From JANNFX01 sp031380225 (GTDB lineage: Bacteria; Pseudomonadota; Alphaproteobacteria; Rhizobiales; Hyphomicrobiaceae): a DNA stretch of 9,497 nt. The stretch lies in the NCBI GenBank assembly GCA_031380225.1, contig JANNFX010000153.1, positions 1 through 9,497 of the forward strand, read 5' to 3'. Made by a program: the position numbers and the translations under genes. This document shows positions 1 to 5,881 of the stretch, piece by piece (position 1 is the stretch's first letter; each line of letters begins with the position of its first letter). The notes under the pieces are model-generated. The model did not search any database and was not told the origin of the DNA. It saw only the letters and a program-made list of their open reading frames with translations.

Positions 1-1121
1 GCGATGCCCTTCGAGATAATGCGGCTCGACGTATTCTTGCCGAGATGGATCATTTTGGTGCCGCTATCGACTTGCTGATAGCCGTTCGAAACCGCGATCG
101 AATAGAATTCACCACGAGAACTGTCGCCGCGCAAAATGCAACTCGGGTATTTCCACGTGATCGCTGATCCAGTCTCGACCTGCGTCCACGAAATCTTAGA
201 GCGGTCTCCGCGGCAGTCGCCACGCTTGGTGACAAAGTTGTAAATTCCACCCTTGCCGTTCTTATCGCCCGGATACCAGTTCTGAACCGTCGAATATTTG
301 ATCTCGGCGTCATCGAGCGCGACGAGTTCGACGACAGCGGCGTGTAACTGATTTTCATCGCGCATCGGCGCCGTGCAGCCTTCGAGGTAAGACACGAACG
401 CGCCCTTGTCAGCGATGATCAGCGTGCGCTCGAACTGGCCGGTTTCCTTCTCGTTGATGCGGAAATAGGTCGACAACTCCATCGGGCAGCGCGTGCCCGG
501 CGGGATGTAAACAAACGAGCCGTCCGAAAACACGGCCGAGTTCAAGGCCGCGTAATAGTTGTCGGACTGTGGCACGACGGAGCCGAGATACTTCTTCACA
601 AGCTCCGGATGCTCACGCACGGCTTCCGAGAACGAACAGAAGATCACGCCAGCCTTTTTCAGTTCGTCCTTGAATGTGGTCACCACCGAGACGCTATCGA
701 ACACGGCGTCAACCGCGACGCGCGATCCGCCATTCTTTACGCCAGCCAGGATTTCTTGCTCTTTCAGAGGAATGCCGAGCTTGGCATAAGTCTTAAGTAG
801 CTCTGGATCGACTTCTGACAGCGACGACGGCCCTTCTGTCGATTTCGGAGCCGAGTAGTAGTAGAGATCCTGGAAATCGATCTTCGGATAATTCACCTTC
901 GCCCACGTTGGCTCGATCATTGTCTTCCAGCGCTGGAAGCTATCGAGACGCCAGTCGAGCAGCCACTGCGGCTCGTTCTTTCGGGCCGAGATGTAGCGCA
1001 CGGTGCTCTCGTCAAGACCCTTCGGAGCCCGCACGCTCTCGATCTTGGTTTCGAACCCGTACTTGTATTGATCAACGTCGATTTTTTTGACTTGATCAAT
1101 GGTTTCCTGCACTGCGGCCAT
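1..1121 (-). CDS. sufB: Fe-S cluster assembly scaffold SufB (N-terminal part, truncated by window edge)
   Basis: SufB is the scaffold subunit of the cytosolic SufBCD complex, on which Fe-S clusters are built from desulfurase-derived sulfur. My reverse-strand translation begins MAAVQETIDQVKKI and stays open for 373 codons to the left edge; the family is about 490 residues, so roughly the last quarter is missing. Family hallmarks seen are EPQWLLDWRLDSF (about 50-62), YIPPGTRCPMELSTYFRIN (205-223), YLEGCTAP (245-252) and KYSTVQNWYPGDKNGKGG (275-292). Cys249 in EGCTAP probably corresponds to the sulfur-accepting Cys254 of E. coli SufB (family knowledge). The ATG at 1121 has a GGAG about 10 bases upstream (around 1132-1135). 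It lies 33 bp downstream of the desulfurase stop on the same strand, so it is probably co-transcribed and under IscR control. No frameshift is visible. sufC and sufD would be expected beyond the edge. Confidence 0.96.
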   Translation of the reverse strand, partial: MAAVQETIDQVKKIDVDQYKYGFETKIESVRAPKGLDESTVRYISARKNEPQWLLDWRLDSFQRWKTMIEPTWAKVNYPKIDFQDLYYYSAPKSTEGPSSLSEVDPELLKTYAKLGIPLKEQEILAGVKNGGSRVAVDAVFDSVSVVTTFKDELKKAGVIFCSFSEAVREHPELVKKYLGSVVPQSDNYYAALNSAVFSDGSFVYIPPGTRCPMELSTYFRINEKETGQFERTLIIADKGAFVSYLEGCTAPMRDENQLHAAVVELVALDDAEIKYSTVQNWYPGDKNGKGGIYNFVTKRGDCRGDRSKISWTQVETGSAITWKYPSCILRGDSSRGEFYSIAVSNGYQQVDSGTKMIHLGKNTSSRIISKGI

Positions 1122-1154
1122 TGTGGCACTTCTCCGGTCGTCGTCGTGTTTACG

Positions 1155-2282
1155 TTAGGCAGCCTTCACAACCCGAGGCGCGAGAGCGCTCCACGCATTG
1201 AGGAAAGCTGCAATTTCTTCGTCCGTCGTCGCGGAGCCTATGCTGACGCGAATGGCGCCGCCCGCGATCTCAGGCGCTAATCCCATCGCGGCCAAGACGT
1301 GGCTCGCGCCGACTTTGCCCGACGAGCAAGCCGACCCCGCTGAGACTGAAACGCCAGCCAGGTCGAGCTTGATCACTATGGCTTCCGATGTCAGCCCCGG
1401 CACGGCCATACAGGACGTGTTGCAGATGCGGGGAGCACCACCACCGATGACAACGGTGCCCTTGAGGCGCAGCGCCGCATCGTGCTCCAATGCATCACGC
1501 CGTGCCGCCATCGCGGCGGCATTATCCAGTGTGCTCCGGGCAGCATCTGCGGCAGCTCCAAATCCTGCAATGCCAGCGACGTTTTCTGTTCCACCGCGGC
1601 GGCGGCGCTCTTGGCCGCCTCCGGCCATCAACGGTAAGAGATTCAACCCGTCGCGAATAATCAGCGCGCCGATGCCCTTGGGGCCACCCATCTTATGGGC
1701 TGAGAGCGAGACAAAATCCGCGCCCAGCGCGTTGAAATCCAAATCAAGGCGATCAGCCGCCTGTACCGCATCGCTATGCACGAACATGCCGGCTTCGTGG
1801 GCGATATCTGCCAGCGCCGCAACATCCTGAATGACGCCGGTTTCATTGTTAGCGACTTGCACCGACAGCAGCGAGCGGCCCGTTTCACCGGCCGAGGCAA
1901 TCGCAGCTGTCAAGGCATCTGGCGTCATGACGCCATCGCGCGTCACTGGCACGGCGACCATGCGCAGCTTCGCAGCTGTGATGGCGGTCAGTACGGAGGG
2001 ATGTTCGGTTCCGGATACGAAGACTGTGGTCCAGCCGCCGTTGATCGGCCAAGCATTGGCTTCCGTCGCGCCACTGGTGAAAACCACTTCAGACGGCTTG
2101 GCATTTGCAAAGGCGGCCACACTTTCTCGCGCGCGTTCGACAATGGCGCGGGCTTGACGGCCATCGGCATGGACCGATGACGGATTACCGGTGACGTCGA
2201 GGGCGGCGATCATGGCGGTGCGAGCCGCCGGTAACAGCGGCGCGGAGGCATTGTAATCGAGGTAGATGCGGGAACTGCTCAT
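1155..2282 (-). CDS. Cysteine desulfurase, class I IscS/NifS-type, of the suf operon
   Basis: This PLP enzyme converts cysteine to alanine and carries the sulfur as a persulfide for Fe-S assembly in the cytosol. The protein has 375 residues and is a complete fold type I aminotransferase-like enzyme. Visible active-site elements are His94 (GTEHPSVL), Asn146, Asp171 and Gln174 (HSDAVQA), the PLP Schiff-base Lys197 in SAHKMGG, and the sulfur-carrying Cys319 in SAGSACSSG. RRRRGGTENVAGIAG (226-240) is typical of NifS-like members. It is about 30 residues shorter than E. coli IscS, mainly at the C terminus. The ATG at 2282 overlaps the iscR stop as ATGA, implying translational coupling. sufB follows after 33 bp. 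A separate SufS-type desulfurase often occurs later in alphaproteobacterial suf operons, so I leave the symbol blank; iscS or nifS would be the nearest names. Confidence 0.95.
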   Translation of the reverse strand: MSSSRIYLDYNASAPLLPAARTAMIAALDVTGNPSSVHADGRQARAIVERARESVAAFANAKPSEVVFTSGATEANAWPINGGWTTVFVSGTEHPSVLTAITAAKLRMVAVPVTRDGVMTPDALTAAIASAGETGRSLLSVQVANNETGVIQDVAALADIAHEAGMFVHSDAVQAADRLDLDFNALGADFVSLSAHKMGGPKGIGALIIRDGLNLLPLMAGGGQERRRRGGTENVAGIAGFGAAADAARSTLDNAAAMAARRDALEHDAALRLKGTVVIGGGAPRICNTSCMAVPGLTSEAIVIKLDLAGVSVSAGSACSSGKVGASHVLAAMGLAPEIAGGAIRVSIGSATTDEEIAAFLNAWSALAPRVVKAA

Positions 2283-2737
2283 GCAGCCGCCCTCCCCTTA
2301 GACGCGGCTGACCGCGCCGAGCGCTTGTCGGTTGGCACGCCATCCAGCACGTCCTGCAGGGTCACGACTGACAAGAACGAATTGATTTCATCGCCGAGCG
2401 CCGTCCATAGTTCATGTGTCAGACATGGCTGATCGCCACGGCAAGCATTCTGGCCATCGCGGCAGCGGGTCATGCGGGTTTCTTCCTCGACCGCGACCAT
2501 AACCTCGCCAACGGCAATTTGGGATGCGGCGCGCGTCAGTCGATAGCCACCACTGCGGCCGCGGACGCTTTCCACAAGCTCAGCGCGGCGCAATGCCATA
2601 AAGAGTTGTTCCAAATAGGCTAACGGCAATTGCTGGCGCTCGGCAATTGCCGATAACGCGACCGCGCCGCCATCGCCAAATTTTGCGATATCAGCCAAAG
2701 CAGTGACCGCGTAACGGCCTTTTGTGGTCAATTCCAC
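2279..2737 (-). CDS. iscR: Rrf2-family Fe-S cluster regulator IscR
   Basis: This is a winged-helix transcription factor that binds a [2Fe-2S] cluster and adjusts Fe-S biogenesis genes to cluster demand. The frame is open to a GTG at 2758, but I place the start at the GTG at 2737. An AGGAG lies 9 bases upstream of it (2747-2751), and the protein then opens MELTTKGRYAVTAL, matching the conserved IscR N terminus (E. coli MRLTSKGRYAVTAM). This gives 152 residues. With this start the cluster ligands fall at Cys92, Cys99, Cys105 and His108, almost exactly the E. coli positions (92, 98, 104, 107), with one extra residue between the first two cysteines. The DNA-binding part includes SVRGRSGGYRL and IAVGEVMVAVEE. 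The Cys-x6-Cys-x5-Cys-x2-His pattern supports IscR over RirA or other Rrf2 regulators. It is the first gene of the suf operon and its stop overlaps the desulfurase start. Confidence 0.94.
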   Translation of the reverse strand: MELTTKGRYAVTALADIAKFGDGGAVALSAIAERQQLPLAYLEQLFMALRRAELVESVRGRSGGYRLTRAASQIAVGEVMVAVEEETRMTRCRDGQNACRGDQPCLTHELWTALGDEINSFLSVVTLQDVLDGVPTDKRSARSAASKGRAAA

Positions 2738-2746
2738 GCGACAGTA

Positions 2747-2751
2747 CTCCT
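2747..2751 (-). promoter_or_regulatory. Ribosome binding site that fixes the iscR start
   Basis: Read on the minus strand this is AGGAG, 9 bases before the GTG at 2737. It lies inside the upstream extension of the reading frame that would start with GTG at 2758, so it argues for the shorter IscR. The longer form would also put extra residues, including a cysteine, in front of the conserved ELTTKGRY start. Confidence 0.65.
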
Positions 2752-2873
2752 GCACCACGTCCTGGTCCGACGCAGTCTTGGGGCTGACCAGAACGGTTGC
2801 TCACCGGGGGCAAAGCGCCGAAAGGACAACCCCGCCGGAGGCCCTCTTTCGAACGGTTCTAAAGTCTCTGACC

Positions 2874-2904
2874 TCTATATGGAAATTCCGAGCCCCGGAG
2901 TCAA
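2874..2904 (-). promoter_or_regulatory. Candidate iscR-suf promoter with possible IscR operator
   Basis: On the minus strand TTGACT (2899-2904) could be a -35 element. Candidate -10 elements are TATAGA (2874-2879, 19-base spacer) or CATATA (2876-2881, 17-base spacer). TTGACT is also the left half of an imperfect dyad, TTGACT-N5-GCTCGG (2888-2904), with the half-site and 5-base spacing of the IscR type 1 motif (YYGACT...AGTCRR); only 4 of 6 bases of the right half match. An IscR site over a -35 box would fit autorepression as known in E. coli. The predicted leader would be roughly 130 nt. This is inferred from base patterns only. Confidence 0.35.
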
Positions 2905-3059
2905 CATACTTTGAGCCACAAATGCGTGATTGCCGCAATTCCCCGAAGCACCTCAGGAATTCCTATCGTTTCATGGCATAGCGCAGTCTGTCGACTGAAT
3001 TGGCGATGCCTAGAGCTACACTGATTCGATCCTGCCAATCATCCGGGACGCAACACGCA

Positions 3060-3130
3060 GGCGGGGACCCGCGCAAGCGCGAAATTTAAGTTCAAATTTA
3101 AGCTTGCGCGGATCCCGCCCTCCGGCGGGA
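3060..3130. repeat. Dispersed palindromic element, copy 1, with two competing stems
   Basis: The left arm (3060-3078, containing GCGCAAGC) is the near-perfect reverse complement of the right arm (3102-3119, containing GCTTGCGC), with one bulge and one mismatch over about 18 bp. The loop contains two AAATTT blocks (3082-3087, 3094-3099) that could pair further. The right arm also pairs with the next bases as TCCCGCC-CTCC-GGCGGGA (3113-3130), so the two hairpins exclude each other. A GGGATGAC end (3127-3134) and an ATCATCC-like stretch near 3038-3046 resemble the termini of copy 2. A 24-base block (3099-3122) is identical to 5810-5833. This looks like a dispersed intergenic palindromic repeat rather than a gene. 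Confidence 0.7.
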
Positions 3131-3278
3131 TGACGATCCTTGGGGTTATCGAATGTCTGTGACAGAACACTAGAAGGCTATTGGCAAGGAGTTATGCAGC
3201 ACCCCTCACCCAATCCACGTTCGTTCTCCCAATCGTCTCTCAACCGCAGGTCGGATTAGGCGCAACTTCGCGTCGTAG

Positions 3279-3353
3279 TCCGCCGTCTCGCTAAGTGCGA
3301 GGCTTTCGGCGGATTACCCCCGGATCAGATCCGGGGCAATCCGCCCGCCGGAT
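3279..3353. repeat. Three overlapping inverted repeats upstream of the hydrolase gene
   Basis: Three stems share bases. The first pairs TCCGCCG (3279-3285) and CTCGC (3287-3291) with GCGAG (3297-3301) and CGGCGGA (3307-3313). The second pairs GGCGGATT...CCCGGATC (3308-3326) with GATCCGGGG...AATCCGCC (3328-3345) around a single A, with one bulge and one mismatch. The third is ATCCG-CCCGC-CGGAT (3339-3353). Stems 1 and 2 compete for 3308-3313, and stems 2 and 3 for 3339-3343. The GGCGGATT...AATCCGCC outer arms resemble a palindromic repeat type common between genes in Alphaproteobacteria (from memory). No T-run follows, so it is not a classical terminator. Confidence 0.6.
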
Positions 3354-3423
3354 GTTGGCATGGTGGCACGCGATCAATGAACAACAACCGGTGCTTCCAC
3401 CCGGAACGCTTGCTTTTTACCAT

Positions 3424-3464
3424 GGGCCCTATGCTAAGAGACCGGCTCTTTGATTTCCGGGCCC
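3424..3464 (+). promoter_or_regulatory. Inverted repeat just upstream of the hydrolase start
   Basis: GGGCCC at 3424-3429 and again at 3459-3464 (itself palindromic) encloses an inner stem AAGAG (3436-3440) - ACCGG - CTCTT (3446-3450). The unit ends 22 bases before the ATG at 3487 and would form an interrupted hairpin in a leader RNA. It might be an operator or a translation-modulating structure. I see no strong promoter or ribosome site around it, so its role is open. Confidence 0.4.
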
Positions 3465-3486
3465 TAACGAAAGCGACCCATTCCCC

Positions 3487-4266
3487 ATGCCTGAATTGAT
3501 TATCAACGGCCCGGCCGGCCGCCTCGAAGCGCGATATCACCATGCCGGCGGCACCGACTGCCCGATCGCGATGATCCTGCATCCGCATCCGCAGTTTGGC
3601 GGCACGATGAACAACCAGGTCGTCTATTCGCTCTATTACACGTTCGTCGAGCGCGGCTTTTCGGTGCTGCGCTTCAACTTCCGCGGCGTCGGCCGCAGCC
3701 AGGGCTTCTGGGACGGGGGGCCGGGCGAATTGGCTGACGCGGCCTCGGCACTTGATTGGTTGCAGTTGGTCAAACCCGACGCACGGTATTGCTGGATCGC
3801 CGGCGTCTCGTTCGGCACTTGGATCGCCATGCAGTTGTTGATGCGGCGTCCGGAAATCGACGGCTTTGTCTGTGTCGCGCCGCCGACAAATCTCTATGAC
3901 TTCTCGTTCTTAGCACCGTGTCCGGCGTCAGGTCTTATGGTCAACGGCGACAAAGACCGCGTTGTGCCGAGCCACTCGGTCGCCGAAATGTCGGCCAAAG
4001 TAAAGACCCAGAAGGGCATCAAGATCGACCACGAGATCATTCCTGGCGCCAACCACTTCTTTGAAAACAAGACCGAAGACCTGCAGACGTGCGTTGGCGG
4101 CTACCTCGACATGCGCCTCGCTCAAGCGGCCAAGGACTATGAGACCAAGCGCGAACGCGAAGCCGAACGTGACCGATTGCGCGAAATCGAGCGTCAGCGC
4201 GAAAAGGAAATGGGCGAAACACCCATGCTGCCAACTGGCGGCGGCAGCGACGACGACGACGAATAG
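3487..4266 (+). CDS. Alpha/beta hydrolase with charged C-terminal extension
   Basis: This is a cytoplasmic alpha/beta-fold hydrolase of unknown substrate, of the short COG2945-like type. The 259-residue protein opens MPELIINGPAGRLEARY. HPHPQFGGTMNN (32-43) is the typical oxyanion-loop region, FNFRGVGRSQG (63-73) the next strand and turn, and GVSFG (106-110) the nucleophile elbow with Ser108. VNGDKDRVVP (152-161) supplies the probable catalytic Asp157 and PGANHFF (186-192) His190, so the triad looks intact. The core ends near residue 215. It is followed by an Arg/Glu/Lys-rich stretch (about 219-241) predicted to be a long helix or coiled coil, then a Pro/Gly linker and the acidic tail SDDDDE. 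The ATG is the only good start; no strong Shine-Dalgarno precedes it. Its neighbours (suf operon, M28 peptidase) do not define a function. An esterase or acyl-hydrolase role is only inference. Confidence 0.9.
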   Translation: MPELIINGPAGRLEARYHHAGGTDCPIAMILHPHPQFGGTMNNQVVYSLYYTFVERGFSVLRFNFRGVGRSQGFWDGGPGELADAASALDWLQLVKPDARYCWIAGVSFGTWIAMQLLMRRPEIDGFVCVAPPTNLYDFSFLAPCPASGLMVNGDKDRVVPSHSVAEMSAKVKTQKGIKIDHEIIPGANHFFENKTEDLQTCVGGYLDMRLAQAAKDYETKREREAERDRLREIERQREKEMGETPMLPTGGGSDDDDE

Positions 4267-4406
4267 TCGAATTTTTGCATCACCACTGACATCAATTCTG
4301 CATGCCCTTTTTTTGTACGTGCAGTCAGAGCGTGTCTGGCGTAGTGATATCGTCTTACGACTGACGTGCGCGGCGTAGCCTGGCTAAAGCTGTGGCGGCT
4401 CCGGAT

Positions 4407-4410
4407 GGAG
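4407..4410 (+). promoter_or_regulatory. Ribosome binding site favouring the internal GTG start of the peptidase
   Basis: GGAG lies 8 bases before the GTG at 4419. The alternative upstream GTG at 4392 has no comparable purine-rich site in front of it. Starting at 4419 puts the hydrophobic anchor or signal right at the protein N terminus. Confidence 0.55.
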
Positions 4411-4418
4411 ACCGAGCC

Positions 4419-5396
4419 GTGCCGTTCCTCGCTCTTGCGATCGCTGCCATCGTCGCTGCCGCTGTGCATTACTCCATTGTCTTTCCGCGCCAACCGTTTA
4501 AGGGACCATTGCCGGAGCTTAGTGCCGCTCAGACAGACTTGGCAGCGCGGCTTCAAACCCACGTGACGGCCATCGCCAGCACGCCCCACAACATCGATCA
4601 CTATGCAGAACTCGAAGCGGCCGCTGCCTACATTGAGACCACGCTCAAAGGCTTCGGCTACACGCCCACAGCGCACGTATTCGAAGTTGACGGTCACGAT
4701 GTCCGCAATATCGAAATCGTATTCGAACCCACGACGGCAACCCCCAACCCACCCTGCATCGTCATTGGCGCCCACTATGATAGCGCAGACGATGTACCCG
4801 GAGCCAATGACAACGGCTCGGCGGTCGCATGCGCACTTGAACTGGCACACGTACTAGCCACCTTTAAACCGGCAGATTATCGCCTGCGCCTTGCCTTTTG
4901 GGTCAACGAAGAAGCGCCCTACGGCAAGTCGCCCGACATGGGCAGTTGGCAACATGCGAAAACTTTGAAGGACGCTGGCGAAAACATTGCCGGCATGATC
5001 GCGCTTGAAACGCTCGGCTATTTTTCCAACGAACCCGGCAGTCAGCAATTCCCGAAGCCGTTCAATCTGGTTTATTCGAACGTCGGAAACTTTGTCGCCT
5101 TCGTTGGCCTGCCTGGCTCGCGCGCATTTTTGCGCAAAGCCTTGGCGTCGTTCCGCAGCAATACGCCGTTCCCGTCAATTGGCGGCGTCGCCCCGGGGTT
5201 CTTAGAAGGCATCGACTTGTCGGATCACTGGGCCTTCCACCAGTTTGGCTTCCCTGCCATCATGATTACCGACACGGCGCCGTTCCGCAATCCGTACTAT
5301 CACGAACTCAACGACCTGCCCGAAAACGTCGATTACCAAAGCCTGGCGCGGATCACGACAGGGATTGAGAAAATGACCAGGGAGTTGGCCGTGTAG
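4419..5396 (+). CDS. M28-family zinc peptidase (aminopeptidase-like), exported or membrane-anchored
   Basis: Family M28 enzymes are di-zinc exopeptidases that usually cleave N-terminal residues, often outside the cytoplasm. With the GTG at 4419 the protein has 325 residues. It opens with a hydrophobic segment (MPFLALAIAAIVAAAV, about 1-16 and onward to 22), a signal peptide or anchor. The zinc-site motifs are in order: AHYDS with His119, GANDNGS with Asp131 (bridging ligand), NEEAPYG with the catalytic Glu164 and ligand Glu165, ALETLGY with Glu197 where many relatives have Asp, and YYHELND with His295. SDHWAFHQFGFPA (about 268-280) is a usual M28 substrate-side element. All expected metal ligands are present, so it should be active. 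The longer frame from GTG 4392 adds nine residues and cannot be excluded. It sits 152 bp after the hydrolase gene, so shared transcription is possible but not evident. The substrate is unknown. Confidence 0.9.
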   Translation: MPFLALAIAAIVAAAVHYSIVFPRQPFKGPLPELSAAQTDLAARLQTHVTAIASTPHNIDHYAELEAAAAYIETTLKGFGYTPTAHVFEVDGHDVRNIEIVFEPTTATPNPPCIVIGAHYDSADDVPGANDNGSAVACALELAHVLATFKPADYRLRLAFWVNEEAPYGKSPDMGSWQHAKTLKDAGENIAGMIALETLGYFSNEPGSQQFPKPFNLVYSNVGNFVAFVGLPGSRAFLRKALASFRSNTPFPSIGGVAPGFLEGIDLSDHWAFHQFGFPAIMITDTAPFRNPYYHELNDLPENVDYQSLARITTGIEKMTRELAV

Positions 5397-5413
5397 GAGC
5401 TAACAGCCCTACA
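5392..5413. terminator. Small hairpin spanning the convergent stop codons (weak candidate terminator)
   Basis: TGTAGG (5392-5397) pairs with CCTACA (5408-5413), and GCT (5399-5401) with AGC (5405-5407) around a 3-base loop, leaving A5398 bulged. The stop codons of the plus-strand peptidase (5394-5396) and the minus-strand gene (5409-5411) both lie in the stem. There is no T-run on either side, so intrinsic termination would be weak at best. Confidence 0.25.
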
Positions 5414-5714
5414 AAATCTTCACCGGTTGCGCGCGGACGATGACGCGCTTCTGACGGAACATAGCTTCAAGCCCAGCGCGATAGGCTGTCCACCACTCTT
5501 CATCGAGCGTCTCCACCATGACCTCGATCACGACCACTTCTTCGGCGTTGGTGTCGCCTTGGTGCTTCCAGCGTCCTTCTGCAGGCGAGCGCGTATACGC
5601 CGTGACGCCGCCAAACCGCTCGGTCAATTCCGAAGCGACCCGGTCATAGAAATCGCGCGGAAACGGATGGCGCAAATTATCGGACAATGGCAGCAAGACT
5701 TGAACCAAATCCAT
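5409..5714 (-). CDS. Hypothetical protein, small alpha/beta domain (101 aa)
   Basis: I do not recognise a named family with certainty. With the ATG at 5714 the protein is 101 residues and begins MDLVQVLLPLSDN. A GAAAG-like weak ribosome site lies about 9 bases upstream. The frame can be extended to a TTG at 5747, which adds 11 unlikely Cys- and Arg-rich residues. Notable segments are ELTERFGGVTAYTRSPAEG (29-47), EEVVVIEVMVETLDEEWW (58-75) and FRQKRVIVRAQPVKIL (86-101). Strand-helix-strand, then strand-helix-strand, can be read from the hydrophobic pattern, suggesting a ferredoxin-like fold (inference). There is no signal peptide or membrane helix, so it should be cytosolic. It converges tail-to-tail with the peptidase gene (12 bp apart) and is on the same strand as the membrane protein and anmK, separated from them by a palindromic repeat. 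Sensible composition and ribosome site make it a likely real gene. Confidence 0.75.
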   Translation of the reverse strand: MDLVQVLLPLSDNLRHPFPRDFYDRVASELTERFGGVTAYTRSPAEGRWKHQGDTNAEEVVVIEVMVETLDEEWWTAYRAGLEAMFRQKRVIVRAQPVKIL

Positions 5715-5773
5715 ACAATGCAACTTTCTAAAACGGCAATCCGCCAAAGTTGAAACGCGGCGATCCCAACACC

Positions 5774-5872
5774 GTCATCCCCGCGAAGGCCTGAGTTTAG
5801 TGGCATCAATAAGCTTGCGCGGATCCCGCCCTCTCCCGCAAGGGGACTCCCAAGTGGTCGCGCCAGGATGAC
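5774..5872. repeat. Dispersed palindromic element, copy 2
   Basis: The unit is bounded by the 7-base inverted ends GTCATCC (5774-5780) and GGATGAC (5866-5872). Inside, 5810-5833 is identical over 24 bases to 3099-3122 of copy 1, including GCTTGCGCGGATCCCGCC. The long left arm of copy 1 is absent here; instead CTTGCG (5814-5819) can pair with CGCAAG (5837-5842). This looks like a degenerate or composite member of a dispersed intergenic repeat family. It lies between two minus-strand genes. Confidence 0.7.
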
Positions 5873-5881
5873 CAGTCATTG

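Larger units (their letters stand above)
2738..3486. other. Gene-free intergenic region between iscR and the hydrolase gene
   Basis: About 750 bp separate the two divergent genes iscR (minus) and the alpha/beta hydrolase (plus). The short open frames inside (for example 2724-2981 plus and 3325-3588 minus) have no recognisable protein character and no good ribosome site, so I call no gene. The stretch holds the iscR leader and candidate promoter, a large palindromic repeat (3060-3130), a run of overlapping hairpins (3279-3353) and a hairpin in the hydrolase leader (3424-3464). I see nothing recognisable at about 2910-3035 and 3140-3275 beyond non-coding sequence. Confidence 0.6.

Noticed and set aside
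1198..1830. 210-residue plus-strand open frame inside the desulfurase gene
   Set aside because: It is the complement of a well-conserved enzyme; the Ala/Pro/Arg-rich translation shows no family features and has no ribosome site.
2724..2981. 85-residue plus-strand open frame upstream of iscR
   Set aside because: Overlaps iscR and its leader, no ribosome site, translation without protein-like character.
3325..3588. 87-residue minus-strand open frame over the hydrolase start
   Set aside because: Covers the palindromes and the antisense of the hydrolase N terminus; no recognisable features.
4308..4314. Run of seven T after the hydrolase gene as an intrinsic terminator
   Set aside because: No stable GC-rich stem directly precedes it.
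4321..4369. Inverted repeat GCAGTCAG / CTGACGTGC as an operator of the peptidase gene
   Set aside because: Short arms with a bulge and a long 32-base loop; chance occurrence is plausible and no promoter boxes accompany it.
4194..4850. 218-residue minus-strand open frame across the hydrolase-peptidase junction
   Set aside because: It runs antisense to the 3' end of the hydrolase and the 5' half of the peptidase, both with clear motifs; the translation has no recognisable domain.
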